From Hydrogenophaga flava NBRC 102514 (GTDB taxonomy: Bacteria > Pseudomonadota > Gammaproteobacteria > Burkholderiales > Burkholderiaceae_C): DNA of 64,000 nt. The DNA lies in assembly GCF_001571145.1 (NCBI RefSeq), contig NZ_BCTF01000020.1, forward strand, positions 47,903 to 111,902, written 5' to 3'. The position numbers and the translations under genes were made by a program. The number at the start of each line of letters is the position of its first letter. Position 1 is the first letter of the stretch. Below are positions 8,857-19,455 of this stretch, piece by piece. The notes below the pieces were generated by a model, which was given only the letters and a program-made list of their open reading frames with translations, had not been told where the DNA came from and ran no database searches.

Positions 8857-11340
8857 TCAGGGTTTGAGTTCCAGGCGGCTGCGCCACTGCGCGGGCGCCA
8901 TTTGCAACGGCCGGTATTCTACGGCGGCCCAGGCATCGCTCATGTCGCGGTAGCGGCTGGAGAGCGCGTTGCCGCCCTGTCCGGTCTGGTAGATGAACAG
9001 CGAGTTCTCCGGCTCCGCCAGGTCGTAGATGGCGCGCAGGCTGGCGGCGTGCCGGTTGGCAAACGGCGCATCGACCTTGTCCAGGTGGTACTGGCCGACG
9101 TTCACGGTGAACGGGTCGCCACCCGTCTCCTTTCGCACCTCGAACAGGGGTGCCAGCGCGCCGACGTTGCTGAACGGACGGTGCACGGAAATCGCCGGGT
9201 GGGCCGTGCCCCAGCGCCATTGCGACACATCCTGTCCCTGCTGCGCGCTGATGCGGTCCAGCGCGCGGTCAAGCGCGGCGGTGCTGGCTGCAGCACAGCC
9301 CTGCGGGCCGCACCAGGCGTGGTCGTCGCGTTCCAGGATGCCCTCGACCGCGTTGCGGAACAGGCGCTTGCCGTAGAGCTTCTCGAACCGTTCCACACCC
9401 AGGCGCTGGCCGACCACACCGCGCGTGAACTCGTCGACCCAGACGCTGTAGACGAGCGGCGCCGCCGCATCGGCGGACATGCCACCCTTGAAGTCTTTCA
9501 GCGATGCCAGCGCTGCCGCGGCAAGGGGATGGCTTGACGCGGTTTTTTTCAAGTGGGGCAACAGCCGCAGCGTCGCTTCCGAATGCAGGTCGCCGTGCAT
9601 GGCGCGGAAGCTGGCCGCATCGTGCTTCTCCGTCTGCGCCAGCAGGGCCTCGATGCGTTCCTGGCGGTATGGCGCCGCCCAGTCCTGGGTCAGGAAGTGC
9701 GGGTAGTCGGCCGCATGGATGCGCTGGTTGGCGGTCGCAATCCAGCCCTTGGCACCGTCGTCCTGCGGGGTGTCTTCGTAAGGTAGGTAGCCCGTCCAGT
9801 CGTAGCGGGCGTCCCAGCCTGGCGAAGGTGCCACACCGCGGATGCGGTTGTCCGGCGACCGCAGCGGCACCTTGCCCACCGCCTTGAAGAGGATGCGGCC
9901 GCTGCGGTCGGCCATCACCGCGTTCTGCATCGGTGCGTGAAAGTGGCGGTATGCCTCCAGCAGATCGTCGACCGAGCGTGCACGGTTGGAAGCCAGGGTG
10001 GCGTCCACGTTGCGGTTGTCCGCCTCCAGGGCCGTCCAGCGCAGCGACAGCGCGAAGCGCCCGGTGTCGATGAGGTCGCGCGCACGACCAGGAGCGTCAC
10101 TGAGCACAGGGCCATGCCGGCTGCTGCGCACCGTGTGCACCACGTCCGGCTCGCCTTTGACGCGGATGGTTTCGATGCGCTCGTCAAAGCGCGCCCAGGC
10201 TTCCTGCCCCGCCGGTGCCGGGAGGCGATAGCGGGTCGGGTCGCTGGGGTCGAGCTGTTCCAGGTACAGGTCCTGTACATCGGGGCCGGTGTTGGTGAAG
10301 CCCCAGGCCACATCGGGTGTGCGCCCGAGCACTACGAACGGGGTGCCCGGCAAGGTGGCGCCAATCACGTCCATGCCCTTGAGTCCGGGCACGTCGGGCG
10401 CCTGCAGGCGGGCGAAGTACCAGATCGCCGGCGCACTCAGGCCCAGGTGCGGGTCGTTGGCCAGCAGCGGCTTGCCGCTGGCACTGCGCGCGCCCGACAC
10501 CACCCAGTTGTTCGAGCCCTTGCCCTCCACTTCTCCAAGGGAGCGGGTCCACTCGATCACCCCCTGTGCCAGGGCATCCGCCGCAGGACTGCTCTCGGTG
10601 GTGCGCGACTGTTTGCCTTCAGCCGCCGGAAACACGCGCATGGCACGGTACAGCTCTGCCAGATCGGCCGAGGCCGCGGGCGCCTCGCCCGGATACGGCG
10701 GAAACAGTTGCCACAGGGACGGTGTGTCCAGCACCTGCAGCGCGGACAGCCGGGCCAGCTCGTTGCCCCAGTTGCCACCGAGGTCCAGTGCCATCATCAA
10801 GGCCCAGCCTGCGCTGTCTTCGGGTTCCCAGTAGCGGCCGGCCGCTGCGTCTTCCCGTGGATCGATGCGCAGGATCTGGAACTCGGGCGACAGTGCCTGC
10901 TGACGTTGAGCGAAAAACGCGTTCACGCCGTCGCTGTAGGCCTTCAGCGCCACCCGCCCCTCTTCGCTCATGCCGGCGAGCTGCGCCTGGGCCGCTTGCC
11001 GGATGCCCAGCGTGCGCATGAGCAGGTCGGTCTCCAGCGTGGAGCGGCCAAACACCTCGGACAGCTGTCCCCGCATCAGGCGGCGGTTGAACTCCAGCTG
11101 CCATCCGCGTTCCTGCGCGTGCACATAACCCATCGCCATCCAGGCGTCCCGCGGGTCGGTGGCCAGAATGTGCGCCACGTCGCTGCCGTCGCGTTGCACC
11201 TGCACGGCGCCGCGCAATCCCGGCAGGCTCAGATCCCCATTCATCTGGGGCTGGCTCCGCCAGGCATAGATCGACAATGCCACCGCCCCAAGCAGGACCA
11301 GAAACAGCAGCAGAAAAAACAGACGGGTCAACCAGCGCAT
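8857..11340 (-). CDS. Penicillin acylase family protein (Ntn hydrolase)
   Basis: An 827-residue precursor with an N-terminal hydrophobic anchor or signal (residues about 5-27). Family members self-cleave before a serine that becomes the nucleophile at the new N-terminus of the beta chain. Here GKG is followed by SNNWVVSG, putting the nucleophile at Ser276, with the spacer just before it. The length fits penicillin/cephalosporin or acyl-homoserine-lactone acylases. The start at 11340 is chosen over codon 11448 because it begins directly at the signal segment. The physiological substrate could be an N-acyl signal or an amide; it cannot be decided here. Confidence 0.88.
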   Translation of the reverse strand: MRWLTRLFFLLLFLVLLGAVALSIYAWRSQPQMNGDLSLPGLRGAVQVQRDGSDVAHILATDPRDAWMAMGYVHAQERGWQLEFNRRLMRGQLSEVFGRSTLETDLLMRTLGIRQAAQAQLAGMSEEGRVALKAYSDGVNAFFAQRQQALSPEFQILRIDPREDAAAGRYWEPEDSAGWALMMALDLGGNWGNELARLSALQVLDTPSLWQLFPPYPGEAPAASADLAELYRAMRVFPAAEGKQSRTTESSPAADALAQGVIEWTRSLGEVEGKGSNNWVVSGARSASGKPLLANDPHLGLSAPAIWYFARLQAPDVPGLKGMDVIGATLPGTPFVVLGRTPDVAWGFTNTGPDVQDLYLEQLDPSDPTRYRLPAPAGQEAWARFDERIETIRVKGEPDVVHTVRSSRHGPVLSDAPGRARDLIDTGRFALSLRWTALEADNRNVDATLASNRARSVDDLLEAYRHFHAPMQNAVMADRSGRILFKAVGKVPLRSPDNRIRGVAPSPGWDARYDWTGYLPYEDTPQDDGAKGWIATANQRIHAADYPHFLTQDWAAPYRQERIEALLAQTEKHDAASFRAMHGDLHSEATLRLLPHLKKTASSHPLAAAALASLKDFKGGMSADAAAPLVYSVWVDEFTRGVVGQRLGVERFEKLYGKRLFRNAVEGILERDDHAWCGPQGCAAASTAALDRALDRISAQQGQDVSQWRWGTAHPAISVHRPFSNVGALAPLFEVRKETGGDPFTVNVGQYHLDKVDAPFANRHAASLRAIYDLAEPENSLFIYQTGQGGNALSSRYRDMSDAWAAVEYRPLQMAPAQWRSRLELKP

Positions 11341-11407
11341 CAGCACCTCCAAGGCTGGGGCGATGGTAGCGGCGCCAGGCCGCGGGTGCACCCGGGCTTG
11401 CGAGTGA

Positions 11408-12352
11408 TCAGACGCGCGTGCGACCGTGTCCGAGCACCATCTGGCCATCCACCAGACGGAAGCTCACCGTGGGAGCGCTGATGTCTGTGAAAGGCGCCCC
11501 CATCGAGAACTCGCCATCGCTGTGCAGCAGGCACTCCTGCCGCCTCAGCGCAATGGCGTTTTCAGCGCCTGCAAAGCGGACCCAGGTGCCGTAGCTGCTG
11601 GTGTCTTCCAGCAGGTAGTTGCCCGAACGGATGTCGATGGAGGCGTGCATCCGCGAGACCCGCGGATCGTTCACCACAAAATCGGCCTCGGGCACCCGAC
11701 CAATCTTCAACGGCAGGTCGGTGAGATTGAACGACTGGCTGGCATCGAGCCAACCGAGCTCGATGCCACCGAACACCGATTCGGTGCTCTTGCGCAGGGC
11801 ATGCAGGTCTGCTGGCAGCGTCAGGAACTCCGACAGCATCTCGGTCTGCCATTCGATGCGGAAGACCTCTGCCGGCTCCACGCGCCCCTTGATGCGGATC
11901 GGTCCAAGGCTGCGGCTGCGCACGTTCTGCCCTTTGCCCAGCTTGCGGATCACCATGTCGTTGACCAGGATCTGTTCCGGCCCCGCCAGATCGCTCAGGC
12001 GCGACGCCACGTTGACCGCGTCGCCGAAGCAGTCGCCGTCGACTTGCACCACCTGCCCGCGCGCCATGCCGATCTGCATCATCAGCTTGAGCCGGTTGGG
12101 CCACTGGGCCACCCGTTGCGAGTGCTCCTGCTGGATGGTGCTCATGCACTCGACCGCAAGCCGGTTGTTGGTGAACGAGAGCAGAACGCCGTCGCCCAGC
12201 ATCTTGACGACCTTGCCGTGGTGTTCCAGTCCCATGGACCCGATCCACTGGGTCAGCTTGGTCACCGCCTTGGCGGCACGGTCATTGCCCAGTGTTTCAA
12301 ACACGGAGACGCTGCCGGTCAGGTCCACGAAGGCAATCGTCAGTTCGGCCAT
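11408..12352 (-). CDS. Class III adenylate/guanylate cyclase-like domain fused to an FHA domain
   Basis: A 314-residue cytoplasmic protein. Residues about 1-165 form a class III cyclase homology domain with the metal-binding aspartates in FVDLTGS and KMLGDGVLLSF. Residues about 215-300 form a forkhead-associated domain with the GR, S-R-x-H (VSRMHA) and final SYGTWV blocks that read phosphothreonine. The pairing suggests control of the cyclase, or of partners, by Ser/Thr phosphorylation. No kinase gene is nearby. Whether the cyclase makes cAMP or is a regulatory pseudo-cyclase cannot be told from sequence. Confidence 0.82.
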   Translation of the reverse strand: MAELTIAFVDLTGSVSVFETLGNDRAAKAVTKLTQWIGSMGLEHHGKVVKMLGDGVLLSFTNNRLAVECMSTIQQEHSQRVAQWPNRLKLMMQIGMARGQVVQVDGDCFGDAVNVASRLSDLAGPEQILVNDMVIRKLGKGQNVRSRSLGPIRIKGRVEPAEVFRIEWQTEMLSEFLTLPADLHALRKSTESVFGGIELGWLDASQSFNLTDLPLKIGRVPEADFVVNDPRVSRMHASIDIRSGNYLLEDTSSYGTWVRFAGAENAIALRRQECLLHSDGEFSMGAPFTDISAPTVSFRLVDGQMVLGHGRTRV

Positions 12353-12437
12353 GAATATGAATAGAAATCGGCCTGGGCGAGGCGGGGCGCTGTTGGTGTC
12401 AACCGAAGCAAGGACAGGCTGGTGGATGGTAACAAGG

Positions 12438-12453
12438 TGTGTGGTTTATCACA
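12438..12453. promoter_or_regulatory. CRP/FNR-like palindrome
   Basis: TGTG, seven bases, TCACA (12438-12453) fits the CRP consensus except at the fifth base. It lies 85 bases upstream of the cyclase/FHA start and about 280 bases before the plus-strand gene at 12736, so it could serve either. The rest of the 12353-12735 gap shows no gene I can support. Confidence 0.35.
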
Positions 12454-12735
12454 CATCCGGTCATTTGAGCACCTGAATTGACGTGCCCCAGGACCGCTGT
12501 TGTGGGTTTCCACAAGCTTGAGTCCAAAGGACCTAAGTGAACCGGCCGTCATTGAACACTTTCCGGAGCAATTGCTGGCATCGTCACCAGACCTGTACAC
12601 GCAATATCTTAAACAGTCTTTCTAAGCGCTTGATTTGGCTGTTGTTTTCTTGACTTTCCTCAGGTTCGAGGCCTTGCCCGTGGGGCTCCCCGGACGTATC
12701 CTGCCCCCCATAACTTCCTATCGTTGGGATCGCAA

Positions 12736-13068
12736 ATGCGCTGGATCAAACCGACCATTCGCCACAGCATCTCCGCCTTGCTGGGCACCGAGGTACGCAA
12801 ACATGCGCCGGAGTCGCTGGAGCCGGTGCGGCAGGCCATGCTGTCTGTTCTTGGTGAAGCAGGCGCGCAAGCCAACCCCAGGCTCAAACACCGCCTCATG
12901 TATGTGCACGATGTGCAAGCGCTCTGGTATGCCCGGGCCGAGATGGTGGCCGTCCTCAGCAGTCTTCATGGCGAGGCACGCGCGGTCGATCTGGTCCGCA
13001 GCGTCACCCCGGTGTTCAATGGCCTCCTGCCCAAAGGCCTCATGGAGTCAACCCGTTCGGCTCGCTGA
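12736..13068 (+). CDS. Conserved-looking hypothetical protein
   Basis: A 110-residue, mostly helical soluble protein that I do not recognise. It begins with ATG at 12736 (MRWIKPTIRHS). No transmembrane span, signal or metal site is visible. It converges with ldcA, ending 21 bases before that gene's stop codon. Codon use resembles its neighbours, so it looks native rather than acquired. Confidence 0.65.
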   Translation: MRWIKPTIRHSISALLGTEVRKHAPESLEPVRQAMLSVLGEAGAQANPRLKHRLMYVHDVQALWYARAEMVAVLSSLHGEARAVDLVRSVTPVFNGLLPKGLMESTRSAR

Positions 13069-13088
13069 GACATTTGCGAGCGCCCTGC

Positions 13089-14018
13089 TCATCCCCAGAA
13101 CATCAGGGCCTCACGCCCCTGCACCATCACCGCCACTTCCCGGCCCACCGGTAACAACACCTTGGTGGGGACATGCCCGAATGGCAGCCCCGTCAGCACG
13201 GGTGTCCGGGTCTGGCTTCTAAGCCAGTCGACCACGGTCTGCAGCTTGAACCCACGGTCGTGTGGAACCGTCTTGAAGCGGTTGAAACTGCCCAGCACGA
13301 TCAGCTTCTGACGTCCCAAGATGCCCGCATGGAGCAGTTGCGTCAGCTGTCGTTCGATGCGGTAGGGATGCTCGTTGACATCCTCTAGAAACAGCACGCC
13401 GCCCTTCACATCGGGCACCCAGGGCGTGCCGACCAATGAACACAGCACCGACAGGTTGCCGCCCCACAACTGAGCTTTGTGCAGATGCAGCGATGGGGCA
13501 TCTTCCCTGACGGTCGTGGGCAGACAGGGCAGGTCCTTTTTGGGCAGCACCCAGCCCGCGCCCTCGCCGTGCCCATCGAGCAGATCGTCAAAGCAGGCTT
13601 CCATGATGTCGTCGGGCTCTTCGGCACCAAAATCCTCCCCAAGGGCCGGGCCAGCCCAGGTCACGGCGCCCGTCTTGGCCAGCAGCGCGCATTGCAAGGC
13701 GGTGAAGTCGCTAAGGCCCACGAACTGCATGCCCTTGCCGATGGCTTTCGCGAGCTGTTTGTAAGGCAGTTCGGGCAGAAGGCGCGTGAGGCCATACCCA
13801 CCGCGTGAAATCAGCGCCACGTCGGCGCCGCTGGCCGCTGCTCGGCCGATGGCTGCGATGCGGGTGGCGTCGTCGCCCGCAAACCGCATGTGGCTGCTGA
13901 GCGCAGCCTCGTCGATCTCGACCTCGTGGCCGAGGTGCTGCAGCCGTTTCACCCCGCGCCTGAAGGCGGCCTTGTCGCGCACGGCGCTGGACGGGGAATA
14001 AATGTAGATGTGGCTCAT
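13089..14018 (-). CDS. ldcA: LD-carboxypeptidase (muramoyltetrapeptide carboxypeptidase)
   Basis: A 309-residue serine peptidase of family S66 that removes the terminal D-Ala from cytoplasmic murein tetrapeptides during cell-wall recycling. The Ser-Glu-His triad is visible: Ser103 in GLSDFTAL, Glu212 in LFLEDVNEHPY and His282 in GLPFGHVP. The ATG overlaps the end of the tadA-hydrolase gene by four bases, so the two are coupled. Length and motif spacing are normal. Confidence 0.93.
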   Translation of the reverse strand: MSHIYIYSPSSAVRDKAAFRRGVKRLQHLGHEVEIDEAALSSHMRFAGDDATRIAAIGRAAASGADVALISRGGYGLTRLLPELPYKQLAKAIGKGMQFVGLSDFTALQCALLAKTGAVTWAGPALGEDFGAEEPDDIMEACFDDLLDGHGEGAGWVLPKKDLPCLPTTVREDAPSLHLHKAQLWGGNLSVLCSLVGTPWVPDVKGGVLFLEDVNEHPYRIERQLTQLLHAGILGRQKLIVLGSFNRFKTVPHDRGFKLQTVVDWLRSQTRTPVLTGLPFGHVPTKVLLPVGREVAVMVQGREALMFWG

Positions 14019-15412
14019 GGCTCGTTGAAGGAAACGGGATCGATGGAGAAGTGTTGACAGGCCGCGCGTGCAATCTGCTCCCCATGCTCGGGAACAAAAT
14101 GCCCAGCGTCAGGAATCAGCCACGGGGGCGGACAGCCCCGGATGTTACGTGCCAGTGCTTGCATGACAGGTTCTCCCAGCACCGGGTCGCGTACTCCCAC
14201 CGCCATCAGCGTCCGGCCTTGCCAGCGCTCGCGCCAGAACTGCAAGGCCTCGCGGGATATGGCCGCACCTTCGTCGTCCGCGTGCTCCGGCACCAGAGCC
14301 GGGAAGGCACGCAATGAGGCGCGATGGCCCGTGTCCGGGAATGGTGCGTTGTACGCCTCGCATTCGGCGGGATCGAGGTGCGGGTTGCCACGTGCGAACA
14401 GGCGGCCGACGTCGTACAGCGGTTTGTCGGCGCACATCTTGCGCCACGCCAGAAACCCCGGAGACAGTGCCTCGTCGCCTGTGGCCAGCAGGGTGTTCAT
14501 CACGAGCAAGCCGGCATAACGCCCCGGTGAGGCCATCGGCAGGGTCAACCCGAGCAGGCCACCCCAGTCTTGGACCACCAGCACCACGTTGCGCAGGTCC
14601 AGCCGGTCCACGAACTCGAGCAGCACGTTGCGGTGCCAGTTGAAGCGGTGGAACGCGTCCTTCTTGGGTTTGTCGCTCTTGCCAAAGCCGATCAGGTCGG
14701 GCGCCACCACACGATCTCCCGCCTCGGTAAAGACGGGAATCATCTTGCGATAGAGATAGCTCCATGCCGGGTTGCCGTGCAGGCACAGCCAGGTGCGCGG
14801 CGCGTCCAGCGGCCCTTCGTCCAGGTAGTGCAGGCGAAGGCCACCCAGCGAAGGGAGATCGTTCAGGTAGCGCGGCGACCAGGGGTATCCCGGCAGCCCG
14901 TCGAAATGGCGTTCGGGCGTGCGCAGCGCGTCGTCTCGCAGTGGTTGGCCTTCGCGGCGCTGCTGCTCACGGCGGGCCTTGAAAAACTCGCTGAGCAGGT
15001 TGCCGCACTCGTCGGCCCGCACACCCCCCAAGACCTGGGTGTGGTGGTTCAGCTGCGCATGCCCGAACAGATCCACCACCGAGCCGGCGGCACCGGTCTT
15101 CGGATCATGTGCGCCGAAGACGACCCGCCGCAGGCGCGAGTGCAACAGCGCGCCGCTGCACATGGTGCATGGCTCCAGCGTCACGAACAGCTCGCAGTCA
15201 TAAAGCCGGTAGTTGCCCAGGGTCTGCGCTGCCGCGCGAAGGGCGAGGATTTCTGCATGGGCCGTCGGATCGTGAGCGGCGATGGGCGCGTTGCGTCCCA
15301 TGCCCACCACCCTGCCCCGGTGCACCACCACGGCGCCGACCGGCACCTCGCCCGCGGCGCGAGCGGCCTGGGCTTCTCTCAGGGCCAGGCCCATGTACTC
15401 GGCGTCGTTCAT
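14015..15412 (-). CDS. tadA: Fusion of tRNA adenosine deaminase TadA with a haloalkane-dehalogenase-like hydrolase
   Basis: A 465-residue two-domain protein. Residues 1-160 are TadA, which converts A34 to inosine in tRNA-Arg: zinc site HAE (52-54) and PCTMC (81-85). Residues about 170-460 are an alpha/beta hydrolase closely resembling DhlA-type haloalkane dehalogenases: HGNP oxyanion segment (212-215), nucleophile Asp282 in QDWGG, acid Asp409, base His438 in DAGHF. The two tryptophans that hold the halide in DhlA have apparent counterparts at Trp283 and Trp323. One reading frame spans both domains. ATG at 15412 is chosen for the normal TadA N-terminus. Dehalogenase activity is inferred, not shown. 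Confidence 0.88.
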   Translation of the reverse strand: MNDAEYMGLALREAQAARAAGEVPVGAVVVHRGRVVGMGRNAPIAAHDPTAHAEILALRAAAQTLGNYRLYDCELFVTLEPCTMCSGALLHSRLRRVVFGAHDPKTGAAGSVVDLFGHAQLNHHTQVLGGVRADECGNLLSEFFKARREQQRREGQPLRDDALRTPERHFDGLPGYPWSPRYLNDLPSLGGLRLHYLDEGPLDAPRTWLCLHGNPAWSYLYRKMIPVFTEAGDRVVAPDLIGFGKSDKPKKDAFHRFNWHRNVLLEFVDRLDLRNVVLVVQDWGGLLGLTLPMASPGRYAGLLVMNTLLATGDEALSPGFLAWRKMCADKPLYDVGRLFARGNPHLDPAECEAYNAPFPDTGHRASLRAFPALVPEHADDEGAAISREALQFWRERWQGRTLMAVGVRDPVLGEPVMQALARNIRGCPPPWLIPDAGHFVPEHGEQIARAACQHFSIDPVSFNEP

Positions 15413-15446
15413 GTCGCCATTGTCCTGCACCCTCGCGGCGGCACAT

Positions 15447-16022
15447 TCAATCGAACAGCGACGGCTGCCGGTCATGCAGTGGCCAGCGGGCGACGACCTC
15501 GTGGTGGCCACTCCCATAGTGGCTGTCGACCAGACTCAGTTCGGTGACGTCCCAGGCCACCGGTTCGACGCGCTGCGCGCTGACGGGTTGGTGCTTGTAG
15601 TCCAGAGTGACATGCGGATAGAAGCCGTGCCTTATTCATTCGGCGGGCCATCCTGCCTTGAGCAGCGCAGCCACCAGTTGCCTCCGGAGATGGAACAGCG
15701 GCAACACCCCGGCGCCATGGCCCGCGAGCTCTACCGTACCAAGTTCGTCTCTTGGTCCGCGAGACTGCAGTGTGTCAAAACAGACCCGAAAAGGAGTCAC
15801 ATCCAGCAGGGCGCCGGCGCGGAAAACCACCCTCAGGACTTCGGGAGGAATGCGGTGCTCGTACGAACCCAGAGGCACCAGCGTGGTATGCAGCCGATCC
15901 TCCGCCATGGGTTTCGACGGGCCGCGGTATGAACGGTTGATGTGCTGTTGAAGGCGAGCCACCTTTTGCGCAACCGCTGGTGGCAGGCGCAGCATGCAGT
16001 ACAAGTCGTGACGGAACTCCAT
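15447..16022 (-). pseudogene. 2'-5' RNA ligase / LigT-type phosphoesterase gene with in-frame stop
   Basis: Translated from ATG at 16022, which has an ideal AAGGAGGT ribosome site five bases upstream, the frame gives the first HxT motif of the 2H family (HTTL, residues 45-48). It hits a TGA at 15636-15638 (codon 129). The same frame then continues without a shift through the second motif (HVTL, residues 137-140) to a natural stop at 15447-15449. The intact product would be 191 residues, with one stop replacing a sense codon. The break removes half of the active site. It could be true inactivation, readthrough or a base-call error. The gene lies 34 bases upstream of tadA and behind a LexA box. 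Confidence 0.85.
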
Positions 16023-16068
16023 GCAACACCTCCTTGGGTTGCGTTGACGGAGTTCCATTGTGCATGAA

Positions 16069-16088
16069 TACTGTATTTATAAACAGTA
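16069..16088 (-). promoter_or_regulatory. LexA (SOS) box upstream of the LigT-type gene
   Basis: TACTGTATTTATAAACAGTA at 16069-16088 has the CTGT-N8-ACAG core and the flanking TA of the enterobacterial SOS box. It ends 46 bases from the start codon at 16022. On the minus strand a CTGTCA hexamer and a TACAGT hexamer spaced 17 bases apart place the box over the probable promoter, as expected for repression by LexA. The LigT-type gene, tadA fusion and ldcA follow in the same direction. Confidence 0.8.
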
Positions 16089-16125
16089 TTTTTGACAGGC
16101 GGCGGCTTCTCCTGCAGCGATCGAC

Positions 16126-17742
16126 TCATTCCCACTCGATGGTGGCGGGCGGCTTTGAACTGACGTCGTAGGTCACGCGGTTGATGCCCCGCACCTCGTT
16201 GATGATGCGGCTGGAGACCTTCTTGAGCAGTGCATACGGCAGATCCGCCCAATCGGCGGTCATGAAGTCGCTGGTCTGCACCGCGCGCAGTGCCACCACA
16301 TAGTCGTAGGTGCGGCCGTCGCCCATCACGCCCACGCTCTTGACCGGAAGGAACACCGTGAAGGCCTGACTGGTCAGGTCGTACCAGCTCTTGCCCGAAT
16401 GGGGGTCAATGGTAGAGCGCAGTTCTTCGATGAAGATGGCATCGGCCCGGCGCAGCAGATCGGCGTAGTCCTTCTTCACCTCGCCCAGGATGCGCACGCC
16501 CAGGCCAGGGCCAGGGAACGGGTGGCGGTAGACCATGTCGTGCGGCAGGCCCAGTGCCACACCCAGCTCGCGCACCTCGTCCTTGAACAGGTCGCGCAGC
16601 GGCTCCAGCAGCTTCAGGCCCAACTGTTCGGGAAGGCCACCCACGTTGTGGTGGCTCTTGATGGTCACAGCCTTCTTGCTCTTGGCGCCACCGGATTCGA
16701 TCACGTCCGGGTAAATTGTCCCTTGTGCCAACCACTTGGCGCCTTTTGTTGAAGCACCACTTGAGATGAGTTTGGCGGCTTCGGCCTTGAACACCTCGAC
16801 AAACTCGCGGCCGATGATCTTGCGCTTGGCTTCCGGATCGCTCACCCCGGCCAGGTGGCCGAGGAACTGGTCCGCCGCGTCCACCCGGATGACCTTGGCG
16901 TGCAGCTTGCCGACAAACATGTCCATCACCATGTCGCCCTCGTGCAGTCGCAGCAGGCCGTGGTCCACGAACACGCAGGTCAGCTGGTCGCCGATGGCGC
17001 GGTGGATCAGGGCCGCGGCCACCGACGAGTCCACGCCGCCCGACAGGCCCAGGATCACCTCCTCGTCGCCCACCTGCTCGCGGATCTTCTGCACGGCTTC
17101 CTCGATGTGGTCGCGCATGATCCAGTCGGGCCGGGTGCCGCAGATCTCCAGCACAAAGCGCTCCAGCAGCGCCCTGCCCTGCACCGTGTGCGTCACCTCG
17201 GGGTGGAACTGCACCGCGAAGTAACCGCGCGACTCGTCGGCCATGCCGGCGATCGGGCAGGCGTCGGTGCTGGCCATGAGCTTGAATCCCGGCGGCATTT
17301 CGGTGACCTTGTCGCCGTGGCTCATCCACACCTTGAGCATGCCGTGGCCTTCAGGCGTGGTGAAGTCGGCGATGTCTTTGAGCAGGGCCGTGTGGCCACG
17401 GGCACGCACCTCGGCGTAACCGAACTCCCGCGTTTTGCCGGCCTCGACCTTGCCGCCCAGCTGCTGGGCCATGGTCTGCATACCGTAGCAGATGCCCAGC
17501 ACCGGCACGCCCAGCTCGAACACCGCATCGGGGGCCTTGTCGTCCACTTCGTAGACGCTGGCGTGGCTGCCCGAGAGGATCACGCCCTTGAGCTGACCGT
17601 CGGCGGCGAATTCGCGTACCCAATCGCTGCTGACATCGCAGGGATGCACTTCGCAGTACACGTGGGCTTCGCGCACCCGGCGCGCGATCAGCTGGGTGAC
17701 CTGGGAACCGAAATCGAGGATGAGGATTTTCTGGTGCTGCAT
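16126..17742 (-). CDS. guaA: GMP synthase (glutamine-hydrolysing)
   Basis: A 538-residue enzyme that aminates XMP to GMP. The N-terminal class I amidotransferase domain has the nucleophile Cys85 in GICYGMQ. The ATP pyrophosphatase domain carries the P-loop GLSGGVDSS, and the C-terminal dimerisation domain ends in the usual PPATIEWE. Length is typical. It lies 68 bases downstream of guaB in the same direction, the common guaBA arrangement. Confidence 0.97.
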   Translation of the reverse strand: MQHQKILILDFGSQVTQLIARRVREAHVYCEVHPCDVSSDWVREFAADGQLKGVILSGSHASVYEVDDKAPDAVFELGVPVLGICYGMQTMAQQLGGKVEAGKTREFGYAEVRARGHTALLKDIADFTTPEGHGMLKVWMSHGDKVTEMPPGFKLMASTDACPIAGMADESRGYFAVQFHPEVTHTVQGRALLERFVLEICGTRPDWIMRDHIEEAVQKIREQVGDEEVILGLSGGVDSSVAAALIHRAIGDQLTCVFVDHGLLRLHEGDMVMDMFVGKLHAKVIRVDAADQFLGHLAGVSDPEAKRKIIGREFVEVFKAEAAKLISSGASTKGAKWLAQGTIYPDVIESGGAKSKKAVTIKSHHNVGGLPEQLGLKLLEPLRDLFKDEVRELGVALGLPHDMVYRHPFPGPGLGVRILGEVKKDYADLLRRADAIFIEELRSTIDPHSGKSWYDLTSQAFTVFLPVKSVGVMGDGRTYDYVVALRAVQTSDFMTADWADLPYALLKKVSSRIINEVRGINRVTYDVSSKPPATIEWE

Positions 17743-17810
17743 GGCGTTGAAAAAGGCTGCAGGGAAAAGAAAAAGGCCGTCTCGGTGGACGGCCTGAGGA
17801 GCGGGACCGG

Positions 17811-19316
<1,506 letters not shown>

Positions 19317-19455
19317 TCAACCGAGAGCTCCTCTGTCTGCAGAACACCACCAGGTCCGGTCAAAAAGCTCCGTCAAGCCAGCAAAAGTGCTACTTCGTCA
19401 CCTAGCGCGCGCCCTGTGGTGGGCGGCTGGGAGGCCCCGGGTTAAACTGATTCGT

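Noticed and set aside
9937..11481. 514-codon plus-strand frame
   Set aside because: Antisense to the penicillin acylase gene and rich in His/Arg; no domain seen.
15636..15638. TGA as a selenocysteine codon
   Set aside because: 2H phosphoesterases are not selenoproteins and no SECIS-like element is apparent.
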